A stretch of DNA of 54,835 nucleotides from Eubacteriales bacterium (GTDB lineage: Bacteria; Bacillota; Clostridia; Oscillospirales; Oscillospiraceae), in assembly GCA_030529655.1 (NCBI GenBank), contig JAUMWJ010000007.1, positions 1 to 54,835 of the forward strand, in the 5' to 3' direction. The notes beneath the pieces were generated by a model, which was not told the origin of the DNA, did not search any database, and was given only the letters and a program-made list of their open reading frames with translations. The position numbers and the translations under genes are program-made. Of this stretch, positions 1 to 8,733 are shown in pieces (position 1 is the stretch's first letter; the number at the start of each line of letters is the position of its first letter).

Positions 1-1921
1 GCATATCGCAGCTCAGATCCGCGATTTTCAAAGCAGGCAGACCATGCTGCCGTGCGCCAAAGAAATCGCCCGGGCCACGAAGCCGTAAATCCTCCTCTGA
101 TATTTTGAACCCGTCATTGGTCTGTGTCATGACCTTCAGCCGGCGGTGTGTTTCTTCATTTTTTGTGTCGGAGAGCAAGACGCAATAGGACTTGACGCTA
201 CCTCGCCCCACACGACCGCGGAGCTGATGGAGTTGTGAAAGACCGAACCGGTCAGCGTTTTCCACCACTATGGTGTTGGCGTTGGGTACATCTACGCCGA
301 CCTCGATGACGGTGGTGGAAACGAGAATGTCGCTGTTGCCGGAGGCAAAGGCGGACATCACGGCTTCTTTTTCCTTTGGCTTCATCTTGCCGTGCAGCAA
401 GCTGATACGCAAATCGGGGAAGATTTCGTCCTGCAGCTTTTTAGCATAGGCGGTGACGGCCTTGCGCTCATCGGGAATGGTTTCATCGTCACCTACCAGC
501 GGACAGACGATATACACCTGATGCCCCTGGGCAACCTGCTTGCGGAGGAAAGCGTAGATACGGTCACGGTAATTTTCGCCCACGGAAAAGGTACCCACCG
601 TTTGACGGCCCGGCGGTAATTCGTCCATGACGGAAACATCCAGATCACCGTAGATGACCAATGCCAATGTACGGGGAATGGGCGTAGCGGAGAGCACCAG
701 CATATGGGGATTCTCCGCTTTTTGCGACAGCTCGGCACGCTGATTGACACCAAAACGGTGCTGCTCATCGGTGATCACAAGGCCCAGACGCCGATACGAT
801 ACATCGGCGGTCAGCAAGGCGTGAGTGCCGATGCACAGACCAATTTCGCCGCTGCCCAGAGCGGCTAAAATCTCCTGCCGTTCTTTGGCACGGGTGGAGC
901 CGGTCAAAAGAGCACAGCGAATACCGAATCGAGCAAACAGCGGTGACAGATTTTCATAATGTTGACGAGCCAGAATCTCCGTGGGTGCCATCAGAGCAGA
1001 CTGCCACCCGTTTTGCGCGGCAAACCACACGCAGGCGGCAGCCACCATGGTTTTGCCGCTGCCCACATCGCCCTGACACAGGCGATTCATGGGCTTGCCG
1101 CTGACCATATCGGAAATGGCGTCGCTGATCGCCTTTTTTTGTGCATTGGTCAGCGAAAAGGGCAGCGCATCGTAGAAAGCAGTCATATCCGCAGCACGAC
1201 AGAGGGGACCTTCCACATCACGGCGGCGCTGACGCAGCATGGAAAGACCGCAGGTCAGCAAAAACAGCTCCTCAAAGGACAGACGGCGGCGTGCCATCTC
1301 CAGCGATTCAGGGGAAGTGGGGAAATGAATATTTTCATAGGCGTAGTTGGCATAGCAGAGTTGATGCGACTGACGCACATCGTCCGGCAGTATATCCGCC
1401 ATCAGCTCTCGACAGGCATCTAAGCCCTGCCGGACGGCCTTACCTAAAATCAGTTGACTGACACCGGCGGTCAGGGGATAAATCGGCATGATCCGTCCGG
1501 TGAGCATTTGCTGTTCTTCCGATTCCAAAATGGGATTGACCATCTGTCGGCGGATGAGATTGCCCTCCACCTTGCCGTAAAAAATATAGGACTGGCCGGC
1601 GTGTAAATTGCCCTTGCGGTATTCCTGATTAAAAAACACCACATCCATGGAGCCGCTGTCATCCACCACGCGCACCTTGACCAGCATTTTGCCGCCGCGA
1701 ATACGGTGTGCGGTGGGTTCGGCGGCAATCATGGCACGGACGCAGGCGTTTTCGCCCAACACCAGCTCACGAATGGGACGGGTAAGGGTACGATCCTCAT
1801 AGGCGCGAGGGAAGTAGGAGATCAGATCACGGAGCGTAAAAATGCCCAGTTTATTCAGCGCTTTGGCACGGGTTTCACCAATACCCTTGATATAGCGCAC
1901 ATCTGTTTGCAGATCCGGCAT
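1..1921 (-). CDS. recG: ATP-dependent DNA helicase RecG (3' end cut by window edge)
   Basis: RecG remodels stalled replication forks and branched DNA as a monomeric SF2 helicase in the cytoplasm. About 640 codons are visible; the family is usually near 680 residues, so only the C-terminal end is missing. The N-terminus carries the helix-hairpin-helix-like stretch KGIGETRAKAL, followed by the wedge domain. Walker A GDVGSGKT lies near residue 285, the RecG-type Walker B box DEQHRFG near residue 384, and LSATPIPRTLAL shortly after. The ATG at 1921 is preceded by a strong AAGGAGGT site. A promoter lies just upstream and is divergent from that of the next gene. Assignment is firm. Confidence 0.96.
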   Translation of the reverse strand, partial: MPDLQTDVRYIKGIGETRAKALNKLGIFTLRDLISYFPRAYEDRTLTRPIRELVLGENACVRAMIAAEPTAHRIRGGKMLVKVRVVDDSGSMDVVFFNQEYRKGNLHAGQSYIFYGKVEGNLIRRQMVNPILESEEQQMLTGRIMPIYPLTAGVSQLILGKAVRQGLDACRELMADILPDDVRQSHQLCYANYAYENIHFPTSPESLEMARRRLSFEELFLLTCGLSMLRQRRRDVEGPLCRAADMTAFYDALPFSLTNAQKKAISDAISDMVSGKPMNRLCQGDVGSGKTMVAAACVWFAAQNGWQSALMAPTEILARQHYENLSPLFARFGIRCALLTGSTRAKERQEILAALGSGEIGLCIGTHALLTADVSYRRLGLVITDEQHRFGVNQRAELSQKAENPHMLVLSATPIPRTLALVIYGDLDVSVMDELPPGRQTVGTFSVGENYRDRIYAFLRKQVAQGHQVYIVCPLVGDDETIPDERKAVTAYAKKLQDEIFPDLRISLLHGKMKPKEKEAVMSAFASGNSDILVSTTVIEVGVDVPNANTIVVENADRFGLSQLHQLRGRVGRGSVKSYCVLLSDTKNEETHRRLKVMTQTNDGFKISEEDLRLRGPGDFFGARQHGLPALKIADLSCDM

Positions 1922-1952
1922 GACGACGACCTCCTTTTCCGACGGTGTTTTT

Positions 1953-1981
1953 ATTGTATCATTTTTCGTAAAAAAACACAA
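1953..1981 (-). promoter_or_regulatory. Promoter of recG
   Basis: On the minus strand, TTGTGT (1981-1976) and TACAAT (1958-1953) are separated by 17 bp. The -10 lies about 30 bp before the recG start. The -35 sits only 12 bp from the -35 of the divergent promoter serving the gene at 2081. Confidence 0.6.
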
Positions 1982-1993
1982 GGTGAGAAGAAC

Positions 1994-2022
1994 TTGACAA
2001 GAGATTGTACATACGATATAAT
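1994..2022 (+). promoter_or_regulatory. Consensus housekeeping promoter
   Basis: TTGACA (1994-1999), a 17-bp spacer and TATAAT (2017-2022) match the sigma-A consensus at every position. Transcription would start near 2029, about 50 nt before the small membrane protein gene. Confidence 0.85.
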
Positions 2023-2080
2023 TTTTTTACAAATATATGTGTATTTGCGCAGAGAAAAAATGGAAGGATGGATTTTGAAC

Positions 2081-2422
2081 ATGGATGAGATGAACAATAC
2101 TCCGGAAGTGATCCCCGGTAAGGGTCAAGCAACCGCCTCTATGGTGTTGGGTATTATCGCAGTTGTGCTGTGGTGGTTTGGCTATTCTGCTCTGGTCAGC
2201 GTGGTTCTGGGCATTATCGGCCTGATCCTGGCCAGCAAGTCTAAGAAGGCCGGCTTTAACGGCGGCACTCGTAAGGCAGGCTTTGTGCTGTCTTTGATCG
2301 GACTGATCGGCGGCGCTATCATGTTTGTGGCATGTGTGGCTTGCGTTGGTGCATTTAGCTCTGTTATAGGCGCAGGTGCGTTCAGCGACGCGCTGAATGA
2401 GGCAATGGCCGGTCTGGAGTAA
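2081..2422 (+). CDS. Small two-helix membrane protein, DUF4190-like
   Basis: A 113-residue protein with a short polar N-terminus followed by two hydrophobic hairpins rich in Gly, Ile, Leu and Val (roughly residues 17-47 and 62-95), joined by a basic loop containing SKSKKAGFNGGTRKAGF. The pattern matches DUF4190-type small membrane proteins; no catalytic residues are visible and the function is unknown. An ATG at 2060 would add seven residues. 2081 is preferred because AAGGA lies upstream and the acidic N-terminus then begins cleanly, but both are possible. The gene has its own consensus promoter and terminator, so it is a single-gene transcript. Confidence 0.75.
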   Translation: MDEMNNTPEVIPGKGQATASMVLGIIAVVLWWFGYSALVSVVLGIIGLILASKSKKAGFNGGTRKAGFVLSLIGLIGGAIMFVACVACVGAFSSVIGAGAFSDALNEAMAGLE

Positions 2423-2436
2423 TCGGTACTTACATC

Positions 2437-2475
2437 AAATCACGCCGCATGGGTTTGCGGCGTGATTTCCTTTTG
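2437..2475 (+). terminator. Rho-independent terminator
   Basis: A 13-bp perfect stem (2437-2449 with 2456-2468, AAATCACGCCGCA arm) is followed by a pyrimidine-rich tract. It ends the transcript of the small membrane protein. Confidence 0.8.
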
Positions 2476-2486
2476 AGGGATGATCT

Positions 2487-3257
2487 ATGGCAACTTTAAC
2501 GGTTTTGGGGCGTGAAATTCCGCTTTACAGTCTGCTGACGGTGGCAGGTGCATTGCTGGCATGGGGCTATGTGGAATGGCGTGCTCGCAGACTGGGTCAT
2601 CAGAATACGGCAGATGTAGAGCTGTCTTTTCTATATGGCATGATCGGCGCCTTTTTAGGTGCGAAGCTGTTGTCTGTTTTGACGCAGATCCCTGCCATAC
2701 GCGCGGACTGGCCGCTGCTGTCCGTTTCCCCGTCTGTGTTTATGCAGAAATACCTGTACGCCGGATTTGTATTCTATGGCGGCATACTGGGCGCATTGCT
2801 GGCCTCGTGGTGCTATTGCCGCACCAAGCACATAGCATATGCCGACATGGAGCGGGTTCTGCTGCCGATTTGCCCGTTGATCCACGCTTTTGGCCGTGTA
2901 GGTTGTTTTCTTACCGGCTGCTGTTATGGGAAAAGCGTGCCGTGGGGATATGTGTATCACCACTCCGCTGTGGCACCAAACGGGGTACCGCTGCTGCCGG
3001 TACAGTTATTTGAGGCAGGATTTGAAGTGATCCTGTGTTTGATCGCCATTCTCCTATCGAAAAAGGAGCGGCGAGGCGGCACATTGACGGCAATTTATTT
3101 GGGGACATACGGCATATTCCGCTTTATTATCGAATTTTGGCGCGGCGATGCTTACCGTGGATTTATCGGTCCACTGTCCGTTTCGCAATGGATCGCCTTG
3201 GCGACCCTTTTGGGGATTGCGCTATGGCTGATACGCAAAAATAAAAAGACGGCGTAA
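2487..3257 (+). CDS. lgt: Prolipoprotein diacylglyceryl transferase-like (Lgt)
   Basis: Lgt transfers diacylglycerol from phosphatidylglycerol to the lipobox cysteine of prolipoproteins in the cytoplasmic membrane. The 256-residue protein is highly hydrophobic with about seven membrane segments. It has the Lgt-type YGGILGALL helix near residue 97, the signature GRVGCFLTGCCYG near residue 136, and the C-terminal RFIIEFWRGD box carrying the conserved Arg and Glu. The GCCYG form is the cysteine-rich variant I associate with clostridial Lgt-family members, so it may be a paralogue rather than the essential Lgt. Its stop codon lies inside the loop of the following terminator. Confidence 0.85.
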   Translation: MATLTVLGREIPLYSLLTVAGALLAWGYVEWRARRLGHQNTADVELSFLYGMIGAFLGAKLLSVLTQIPAIRADWPLLSVSPSVFMQKYLYAGFVFYGGILGALLASWCYCRTKHIAYADMERVLLPICPLIHAFGRVGCFLTGCCYGKSVPWGYVYHHSAVAPNGVPLLPVQLFEAGFEVILCLIAILLSKKERRGGTLTAIYLGTYGIFRFIIEFWRGDAYRGFIGPLSVSQWIALATLLGIALWLIRKNKKTA

Positions 3258-3268
3258 GCCGTCTTTTT
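3243..3268. terminator. Bidirectional terminator between lgt and folA
   Basis: AAAAAGACGGC / GCCGTCTTTTT (3243-3253 with 3258-3268) with a GTAA loop that contains the lgt stop codon. It has T-runs on both strands, so it can also end the convergent folA transcript. Confidence 0.85.
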
Positions 3269-3285
3269 ATTTTGCGATAGAAATG

Positions 3286-3750
3286 TCACCGGACATAATC
3301 CGCATATTGGAAGCACAGACCGTTTTCCTCCATCAGCTCGCTTTCGGCGGCAATATGAAAACCGTCAAGCGCAGGGAAAAAGGCATCGGCCTCGGGGTCG
3401 GCATAAACTCTGGTAAGGTACACCTTATCACAATAGGGGAGCATGGCACGGTAGATACTCTCACCGCCGATGACAAAGGCATCGTTGTCTGCTAAAGCAA
3501 GCGCCTCCTCTACAGAATGAACCGCCTCGGCACGCTCGGCGGTGAAATCCGGGTCGTGGGTGATGACAATATTGCGGCGATTGGGAAGTCCGCGACCACC
3601 GGGCAAGGATTGCAGCGTTTTGCGACCCATGATGACCGTGTGGCCGGAGGTCAGCGCCTTAAAGCGCTTCAAGTCGGCACTGATACGAAACAGCAGTTCG
3701 TTATCCTTGCCGATGCCGCCGTTTGCGGCAACTGCTGCGATAGCGTTCAT
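3286..3750 (-). CDS. folA: Dihydrofolate reductase
   Basis: Reduces dihydrofolate to tetrahydrofolate with NADPH, regenerating the cofactor consumed by ThyA. At 154 residues it has the usual length. Visible family features are the start MNAIAAVAANGGIGKDNELL, the IMGRKTLQSLPGGRGLPNRRN nucleotide-binding region (residues ~41-61), and FVIGGESIYRAMLPYCDKVYLT near residue 95. The start has a GAGGTGA site. It lies 9 bp downstream of thyA, so the two are almost certainly co-transcribed. Confidence 0.95.
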   Translation of the reverse strand: MNAIAAVAANGGIGKDNELLFRISADLKRFKALTSGHTVIMGRKTLQSLPGGRGLPNRRNIVITHDPDFTAERAEAVHSVEEALALADNDAFVIGGESIYRAMLPYCDKVYLTRVYADPEADAFFPALDGFHIAAESELMEENGLCFQYADYVR

Positions 3751-3759
3751 GACTTCACC

Positions 3760-4590
3760 TCAGATGGCAACGGGGATCTTATCGTCAAAGGGGTGGGGCT
3801 CGTAGCCCTCCAGGGAGAAGCTGTCACGGGTGAACTGATAGAAATCGGTAACAGACTTGTCCATCACAAATTTCGGGGCAGAACGACCCTCTTTTTCCAG
3901 CATCTTTTCAATGATGGGCACATGGCGGTCATAGATATGGGCATCGGCGATCACATGCACCAGTTCACCGGCCTGCAATCCGGCGGCCTGCGCCATCATG
4001 TGGACGAGGACGCTGTACTGCACCACATTCCAGTTGTTCGCCGCCAGCATATCCTGACTGCGCTGATTTAAAATGGCATTGAGGGTATTGCCGGACACAT
4101 TGAAGGTCATGGAGTAAGCACAGGGATACAGTGCCATCTCATGCAGATCTTCAAAGTTATAAATATTGGTGAGAATACGGCGGGAAGCGGGATTGTGCTT
4201 CAAATCATACAGCACGCGATCCACCTGATCCATCTCGCCCTCGGGGTACTGGTGCTTCACTCCTAACTGGTAGCCGTAGGCCTTGCCGATAGAACCGCTT
4301 TCATCCGCCCAGCTATCCCAGATATGACCGCGCAGATCGTGGATATTGTTGGACTTTTGCTGCCAGATCCACAGCAACTCGTCAATACAGGTTTTGAAAT
4401 AAGTGCGGCGAATGGTCAGGATGGGGAACTCCTCTTGCAGGTCATAGCGGTTGACGATGCCGAATTTCTTCACCGTGTGGGCAGGTGTGCCGTCATCCCA
4501 ATGGGGACGGACATTCAGATCGGTATCCCAGACACCGTTTTGCAGAATATCGCGGCAATTCTGTTTGAAGATTTCATCAGCGCGGCTCAT
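3760..4590 (-). CDS. thyA: Thymidylate synthase (divergent ThyA)
   Basis: Methylates dUMP to dTMP using methylenetetrahydrofolate. The 276-residue length is typical and the RSQDMLAANNWNVVQYSVL and HVIADAHIYDRH boxes are clear ThyA motifs. The nucleophile region reads ALYPCAYSMTFNV: the catalytic Cys is present, but the His and Gln that normally follow in PCHxxxQF are Ala and Thr. The family call remains good because the downstream motifs are intact, but the active-site neighbourhood is unusual. It sits between argS and folA in a minus-strand operon and has an AAGGAGGG site at its ATG. Confidence 0.92.
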   Translation of the reverse strand: MSRADEIFKQNCRDILQNGVWDTDLNVRPHWDDGTPAHTVKKFGIVNRYDLQEEFPILTIRRTYFKTCIDELLWIWQQKSNNIHDLRGHIWDSWADESGSIGKAYGYQLGVKHQYPEGEMDQVDRVLYDLKHNPASRRILTNIYNFEDLHEMALYPCAYSMTFNVSGNTLNAILNQRSQDMLAANNWNVVQYSVLVHMMAQAAGLQAGELVHVIADAHIYDRHVPIIEKMLEKEGRSAPKFVMDKSVTDFYQFTRDSFSLEGYEPHPFDDKIPVAI

Positions 4591-4606
4591 AGAGGTCCCT
4601 CCTTAT

Positions 4607-6349
4607 TTACATTTTATCCGGTGCGTTGCAGCCGATCAGCGTCATGCCGTTTTTCAGTACGGCGCGAGCGGTGTCCGCCAGCTTCAAACGAGCCAGCAGG
4701 ATCTGTTCACTCTCGCCCTTAATGCGGCAGGCATTATAGAACTTGTGGAACGCGGCAGCCAATTCAGTGAGGTAGCGGTTGATGAAGCTGGGGTCATAAT
4801 CGCGGGCGGCCAGACGGACCACCACGCAATACTGCGCCAACTGCTTGATCAGCGCTTTTTCGGTATCATCGGTCAATACGCTCAGGTCTACATCCCGGGC
4901 CTCGGGGACGGCATATCCCTCGGAAGCCAGATTCTTCAGCAGCGTGCAGATACGGGCGTGGGCATACTGCACATAGTAGACGGGATTCTCGCTGTCCTCA
5001 CGGACAGCCAAGCCAAGATCAAACTCCATCTGGGTTTCGGGCTTGGCGTTGAAGAAGTAGCGGCAGGCATCCACCGGCACCATATCCAGAAGATCGGTCA
5101 GACTGACCGCCTTGCCGGTACGCTTACTCATACGCACCACCTCGCCGTCCTGCACCAGCTTGACAAGCTGCATCAGCACGATGTCCAGACGGTCGGTGCC
5201 GTCAAGCCCCAGCGCGTCCATGGCACCTTTCAAACGTGCCACATGACCGTGGTGGTCAGCACCCCAGATGTTAATAACTTTATCGAAGCCGCGAACGGCA
5301 AATTTGTTGCGATGATAGGCGATGTCGGCGGCGAAGTAGGTATAGAAACCGTTGGCGCGGCGCAGCACATCGTCCTTCAGCTCCAGCTTGGCAATATCCT
5401 CATCGGACTTGCCGGCCTTTTTCAGATTTTCCGCCATGATCTGACTGGTCTTGAGCCACAGAGCACCGTCCTTTTCGTAGGTGTAGCCCTGCTCGGTCAG
5501 CATTTTCACGGAGTCGGCCACATAGCCGCTCTCATGCAGGGAGGATTCAAAGAACCACTGATCGTAGTGAATACCGTAGCGTTCCAGATCGGCTTTCATC
5601 TTGGGTATGTTGTGGGCGAGGCCGAACTGCGCCAACGCATCGTGACGGCTCTGCTCGTCGCAGTCCAGGTACTTGTCGCCTTCCTTGTCGTAGAAAAGCT
5701 GGGCAAGCTCACGAATGTCATCACCGTGGTAGCCGTCCTCGGGGAACTCTACCGCGTCCTCGCCCTTGATGATCTGGAAATAGCGGGCCTCCAGACTCTT
5801 GGCGAACTTCTCGATCTGATTGCCGGCATCGTTGACATAGAATTCACGCCACACTTCGGCACCGGATTTTGCCAGCACGGAGGCCAGCGTATCACCCAGC
5901 ACACCGCCACGGGCATTGCCCATGTGCATGGGGCCGGTGGGATTGGCGGAAACAAATTCCACCATGTACTTCTTGCCCTTGAGCATATCGTTGCAGCCGT
6001 AATCGGCACCCTCATTTTCAATGCAGGCAATGGTGTCGGCAAACCACTTGCTGCCCAGACGGAAATTCAGAAAACCGGGGCCGGCAATCTCCACCGAGGT
6101 GAAATAGGTGCCGTCGAGCACCATGTTTTCGGTGAGGATCTTCGCCACTTCACGGGGATTCTTACGCATGGCCTTGGCGGCAGCCAGACAGTAGGTGGTG
6201 GTGTAGTCGCCGTTGGCGGTGTCCTTGGGAATCTCCACAGAGGGAGTGACGCTGACGCCCTCAGGCAGCAAATCAGCCGCCACCGCTTTTTCATAAGCTG
6301 CCACGGTCAGATGGAGAATCTGGTCTTTGGCATTTTGGATCATATTCAT
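4607..6349 (-). CDS. argS: Arginyl-tRNA synthetase
   Basis: Class I aminoacyl-tRNA synthetase charging tRNA-Arg. The 580-residue protein has the N-terminal additional domain, the HIGH-type motif in ANPTGPMHMGNARGG (near residue 135), the KMSKS-equivalent VRMSKRTGK (near residue 375) and a helical anticodon-binding domain at the C-terminus. It follows the DUF1934 gene by 14 bp, the same pairing as ywiB-argS in Bacillus, and precedes thyA by 16 bp. Confidence 0.97.
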   Translation of the reverse strand: MNMIQNAKDQILHLTVAAYEKAVAADLLPEGVSVTPSVEIPKDTANGDYTTTYCLAAAKAMRKNPREVAKILTENMVLDGTYFTSVEIAGPGFLNFRLGSKWFADTIACIENEGADYGCNDMLKGKKYMVEFVSANPTGPMHMGNARGGVLGDTLASVLAKSGAEVWREFYVNDAGNQIEKFAKSLEARYFQIIKGEDAVEFPEDGYHGDDIRELAQLFYDKEGDKYLDCDEQSRHDALAQFGLAHNIPKMKADLERYGIHYDQWFFESSLHESGYVADSVKMLTEQGYTYEKDGALWLKTSQIMAENLKKAGKSDEDIAKLELKDDVLRRANGFYTYFAADIAYHRNKFAVRGFDKVINIWGADHHGHVARLKGAMDALGLDGTDRLDIVLMQLVKLVQDGEVVRMSKRTGKAVSLTDLLDMVPVDACRYFFNAKPETQMEFDLGLAVREDSENPVYYVQYAHARICTLLKNLASEGYAVPEARDVDLSVLTDDTEKALIKQLAQYCVVVRLAARDYDPSFINRYLTELAAAFHKFYNACRIKGESEQILLARLKLADTARAVLKNGMTLIGCNAPDKM

Positions 6350-6363
6350 GGTTCTCTTTCTCC

Positions 6364-6795
6364 TTATTCTTTCGTCAAGTCGATGTGGACGCGCAGCGCC
6401 GATACGGGCTGCATCCCCATCAAAAGCGTATATTCCAATGTAATGGTGCCGCTTTTCTTGCGGCCGAGATCGTAAGAAACTTCCTTGGTTACGACATTTA
6501 GCATCAACGAACCGGCGTCCGCCTTGATCTGGGTGGCTGTAGGCGTTTTGGGATCGAGCAGCATACCGTAACCGCCGCTGTCGGCTTCGTTGATCAGCAC
6601 AGCACGGTGATATTTCATTTCGATTTTCACATCCGAGTTGACGGCACTGCCATCTTCGGCGTTTTTCGCCTCATAGCGCAAGTGCCAGCCGTAATCAGTG
6701 CGTTCCACGGTGCCTGTGCCAACAAAACGGAGTTCATCAGCCACACCGCCAAAGGTGCTGTGGCTGGTGACTGCGACTTTTACATTTCCGTCCAT
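6364..6795 (-). CDS. DUF1934 (YwiB-like) beta-barrel protein
   Basis: A 143-residue protein made largely of alternating beta-strand-like sequence, ending in IDLTKE, with the motif TITLEYTLLMG near the C-terminus. The family has a calycin-like fold and no established function. Placement directly upstream of argS matches Bacillus ywiB-argS, which supports the call. The ATG at 6795 follows a GAGGTG site, and the gene lies 8 bp from murI. Confidence 0.82.
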   Translation of the reverse strand: MDGNVKVAVTSHSTFGGVADELRFVGTGTVERTDYGWHLRYEAKNAEDGSAVNSDVKIEMKYHRAVLINEADSGGYGMLLDPKTPTATQIKADAGSLMLNVVTKEVSYDLGRKKSGTITLEYTLLMGMQPVSALRVHIDLTKE

Positions 6796-6803
6796 AGCGC
6801 ACC

Positions 6804-7616
6804 TCAGTATGTTTCAATATCCACGGGAAGAACGGCCTTTTCCATCGGCTCGCGCAAAAAACAGCTTGCCAATGCACCAAAGTCGCTGGGTTGATCGCTG
6901 GCATAGAAGGTGGCTTCGCCTACCCGATCTTCTGCCAGCATATCCTGCGCCTTCAACGTGCGCTTCAGCTCCCAAGCGGCCTCCTCACCGGTGTCGATGA
7001 GCGTTACACCGGGCCCCATAATACGTCCGATAATATCGGTCAGCAGGGGATAGTGGGTACAGCCCAAGATCAGCGTGTCGATGCCTGTATCGCGCAGGGA
7101 CTCCAGATACTCGCGGGCTACCGTCTCGATCACGCTGTCACCCACCCGATAGCGTCCGTTCTCTACCAGCGGAACAAACAAGGGGCATGCCTTGCTGATC
7201 ACCTCAATGCTGCCATCCAATGCATGAATGGTGCGCTCATACGAGCCGGAACGGACAGAGGCGGCGGTGGCGATCAGACCAACACGCTTATTACGGGACT
7301 GACTGACAGCACGGCGACAGGCAGGCTCCACCACACCCAGGATCGGGAGGTCATTTTCCGATTGCAATGCAGGCAAAGCCGTGGTAGACACCGTGCCGCA
7401 GGCAACCACAATGGCCTTGATGTCAAACGAACGCAGAAAGCGTACATCCTGCCGGCCGTACTTGAGCAGAATTTCCTGAGAACGGCCACCGTAAGGTACA
7501 CGGGACGTGTCGCCAAAGTATATAATGTTTTCAGAGGGGAGAATGCTCCGCATCTGACGCACGGCGGTCAAGCCGCCCAGTCCGGAGTCAAACACCCCGA
7601 TGGGTCTGTTATCCAT
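6804..7616 (-). CDS. murI: Glutamate racemase
   Basis: Supplies D-glutamate for peptidoglycan precursors by cofactor-independent racemization. The 270-residue protein has the N-terminal IGVFDSGLGGLTAVRQM motif and the two catalytic-cysteine boxes VACGTVSTTAL (near residue 73) and LGCTHYPLL (near residue 184). It is the first gene of the murI-DUF1934-argS-thyA-folA minus-strand run and has an AAAGGAG site and an upstream promoter. Confidence 0.96.
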   Translation of the reverse strand: MDNRPIGVFDSGLGGLTAVRQMRSILPSENIIYFGDTSRVPYGGRSQEILLKYGRQDVRFLRSFDIKAIVVACGTVSTTALPALQSENDLPILGVVEPACRRAVSQSRNKRVGLIATAASVRSGSYERTIHALDGSIEVISKACPLFVPLVENGRYRVGDSVIETVAREYLESLRDTGIDTLILGCTHYPLLTDIIGRIMGPGVTLIDTGEEAAWELKRTLKAQDMLAEDRVGEATFYASDQPSDFGALASCFLREPMEKAVLPVDIETY

Positions 7617-7640
7617 GGCATATTCTCCTTTAACTTTACT

Positions 7641-7669
7641 ATTGTACTATGGATGACCCCACTTCACAA
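7641..7669 (-). promoter_or_regulatory. Promoter of the murI operon
   Basis: Minus strand: TTGTGA (7669-7664), 17-bp spacer, TACAAT (7646-7641), ending about 25 bp before the murI start. Confidence 0.6.
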
Positions 7670-7723
7670 GCAGAAATTGGAGTATTTTCGTGTTTTTTTC
7701 AGTAGTAATCCGAAAATCGCTTT

Positions 7724-7731
7724 GCTATAAT
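7724..7731 (+). promoter_or_regulatory. TATAAT -10 element upstream of the 136-aa gene
   Basis: TATAAT at 7726-7731 lies 38 bp before the ATG at 7770. No good -35 hexamer is present at the expected distance, so this may depend on an activator or another sigma factor. Confidence 0.45.
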
Positions 7732-7769
7732 GTAGTTAAATACAGAATTGCGGCCTGCGGAGGTGGCTT

Positions 7770-8180
7770 ATGGAGATCAAAATGACGGAAAAACAGTTCC
7801 GGCGTCTGCTGGATCTGGTATACATCGGGAACTGGGTGCTGAACTCCACACGGGGAGATGATCGCATCCGGCAGTATGACGAAGTGGAAAGCATTGTGTT
7901 TGCCAACTGCCTTGCCCACGGTATGACGCCACTGACGGAGCTGTACGAGGGGCAGATGATCCCATCCCGCGCCTTTGCTGAGGGCGGTATTCATGAGGCG
8001 ATCATGGCCTATGAGGATACGGCGTTTTTTGAGATTCTCGCCCAGGAGCTGGCGCTGCGTGACATGGACGATCCACCCATTACGGCAGAGAATTACGATG
8101 AAGTGATGGAGCGGATGAACGTCTATTTGGGCGAATTTGAGAGGCACGGAACGGACAACATCAGCGTGGATATAGAATGA
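7770..8180 (+). CDS. Unknown 136-aa acidic protein
   Basis: I do not recognise the family with certainty. The protein is acidic, predicted mostly helical and has no membrane segment or signal peptide. Notable stretches are FRRLLDLVYIGNWVLNS near the N-terminus and YDEVMERMNVYLGEFE near the C-terminus. A GGAGGTGG site lies just upstream of the ATG and the gene has its own -10 element and terminator, so it is a real monocistronic gene. Function unknown. Confidence 0.8.
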   Translation: MEIKMTEKQFRRLLDLVYIGNWVLNSTRGDDRIRQYDEVESIVFANCLAHGMTPLTELYEGQMIPSRAFAEGGIHEAIMAYEDTAFFEILAQELALRDMDDPPITAENYDEVMERMNVYLGEFERHGTDNISVDIE

Positions 8181-8181
8181 T

Positions 8182-8212
8182 AAAAATGGCTGTCTGCGGA
8201 CAGCCATTTTTT
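8182..8212. terminator. Bidirectional terminator
   Basis: AAAAATGGCTGTC / GACAGCCATTTTT stem (8182-8194 with 8199-8211) with a TGCG loop. It ends the unknown 136-aa gene and overlaps the stop codon of the convergent spmB. Confidence 0.88.
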
Positions 8213-8732
8213 ATGTGCCGAAAAACAGGCGCACAGCCAATGCGGCGGCGACAAAACCCGTAAGGTCGGCGGTCAACGCGGCGGGAATGGTATAGCGTGT
8301 GCGGCGGATGCCGGCGGCCCCAAAATAGACGGCAATGGTGTAAAAAGTGGTTTCCGTACAGCCCAGCATCACGGCCGCCGTGCGGCCGATATAGGAATCA
8401 GTGCCGTACTGCGCCATCAGCTCGCTGCCCACCGCCAATGCGCCGCTGCCGCTGATGGGACGGATCAGCAGGATGGCTGCTGTTTCCGGCGGAACTCCCA
8501 GCTTTTCCAAAAACGGCGCAAAAAGCTGTGTGAAATAGTCCATGGCGCCGGAAGCGCGGAACATATACACCGCCGAGAGCAATGCCACCAGAGCGGGGAA
8601 GATTTTCACCATGACGCTTAATCCTTCCCCTGCACCGGTAGTAAGCGCGCTGTACACATCCACCTTGCGCGTCAGGGAAAACAGTGCGGTGCCTGCCAAA
8701 ATAACAGGGACAATAAAGCCGGAGATGCTCAT
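8211..8732 (-). CDS. spmB: Spore maturation protein B
   Basis: The 173-residue membrane protein carries a nucleoside-recognition (Gate) domain. In Bacillus SpmA and SpmB together are needed for proper spore-core dehydration. The conserved core RPISGSGALAVGSELMAQYGTDSYIGR (near residue 90) and MLGCTETTFYTIAVYFGAAGI identify SpmB. The start codon lies one base after the spmA stop, implying translational coupling. Confidence 0.93.
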   Translation of the reverse strand: MSISGFIVPVILAGTALFSLTRKVDVYSALTTGAGEGLSVMVKIFPALVALLSAVYMFRASGAMDYFTQLFAPFLEKLGVPPETAAILLIRPISGSGALAVGSELMAQYGTDSYIGRTAAVMLGCTETTFYTIAVYFGAAGIRRTRYTIPAALTADLTGFVAAALAVRLFFGT

Positions 8733-8733
8733 A

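Noticed and set aside
4451-6475. A 674-codon plus-strand open frame opposite argS
   Set aside because: It is fully antisense to argS and thyA, has no ribosome binding site and its translation resembles no protein; it arises from codon bias.
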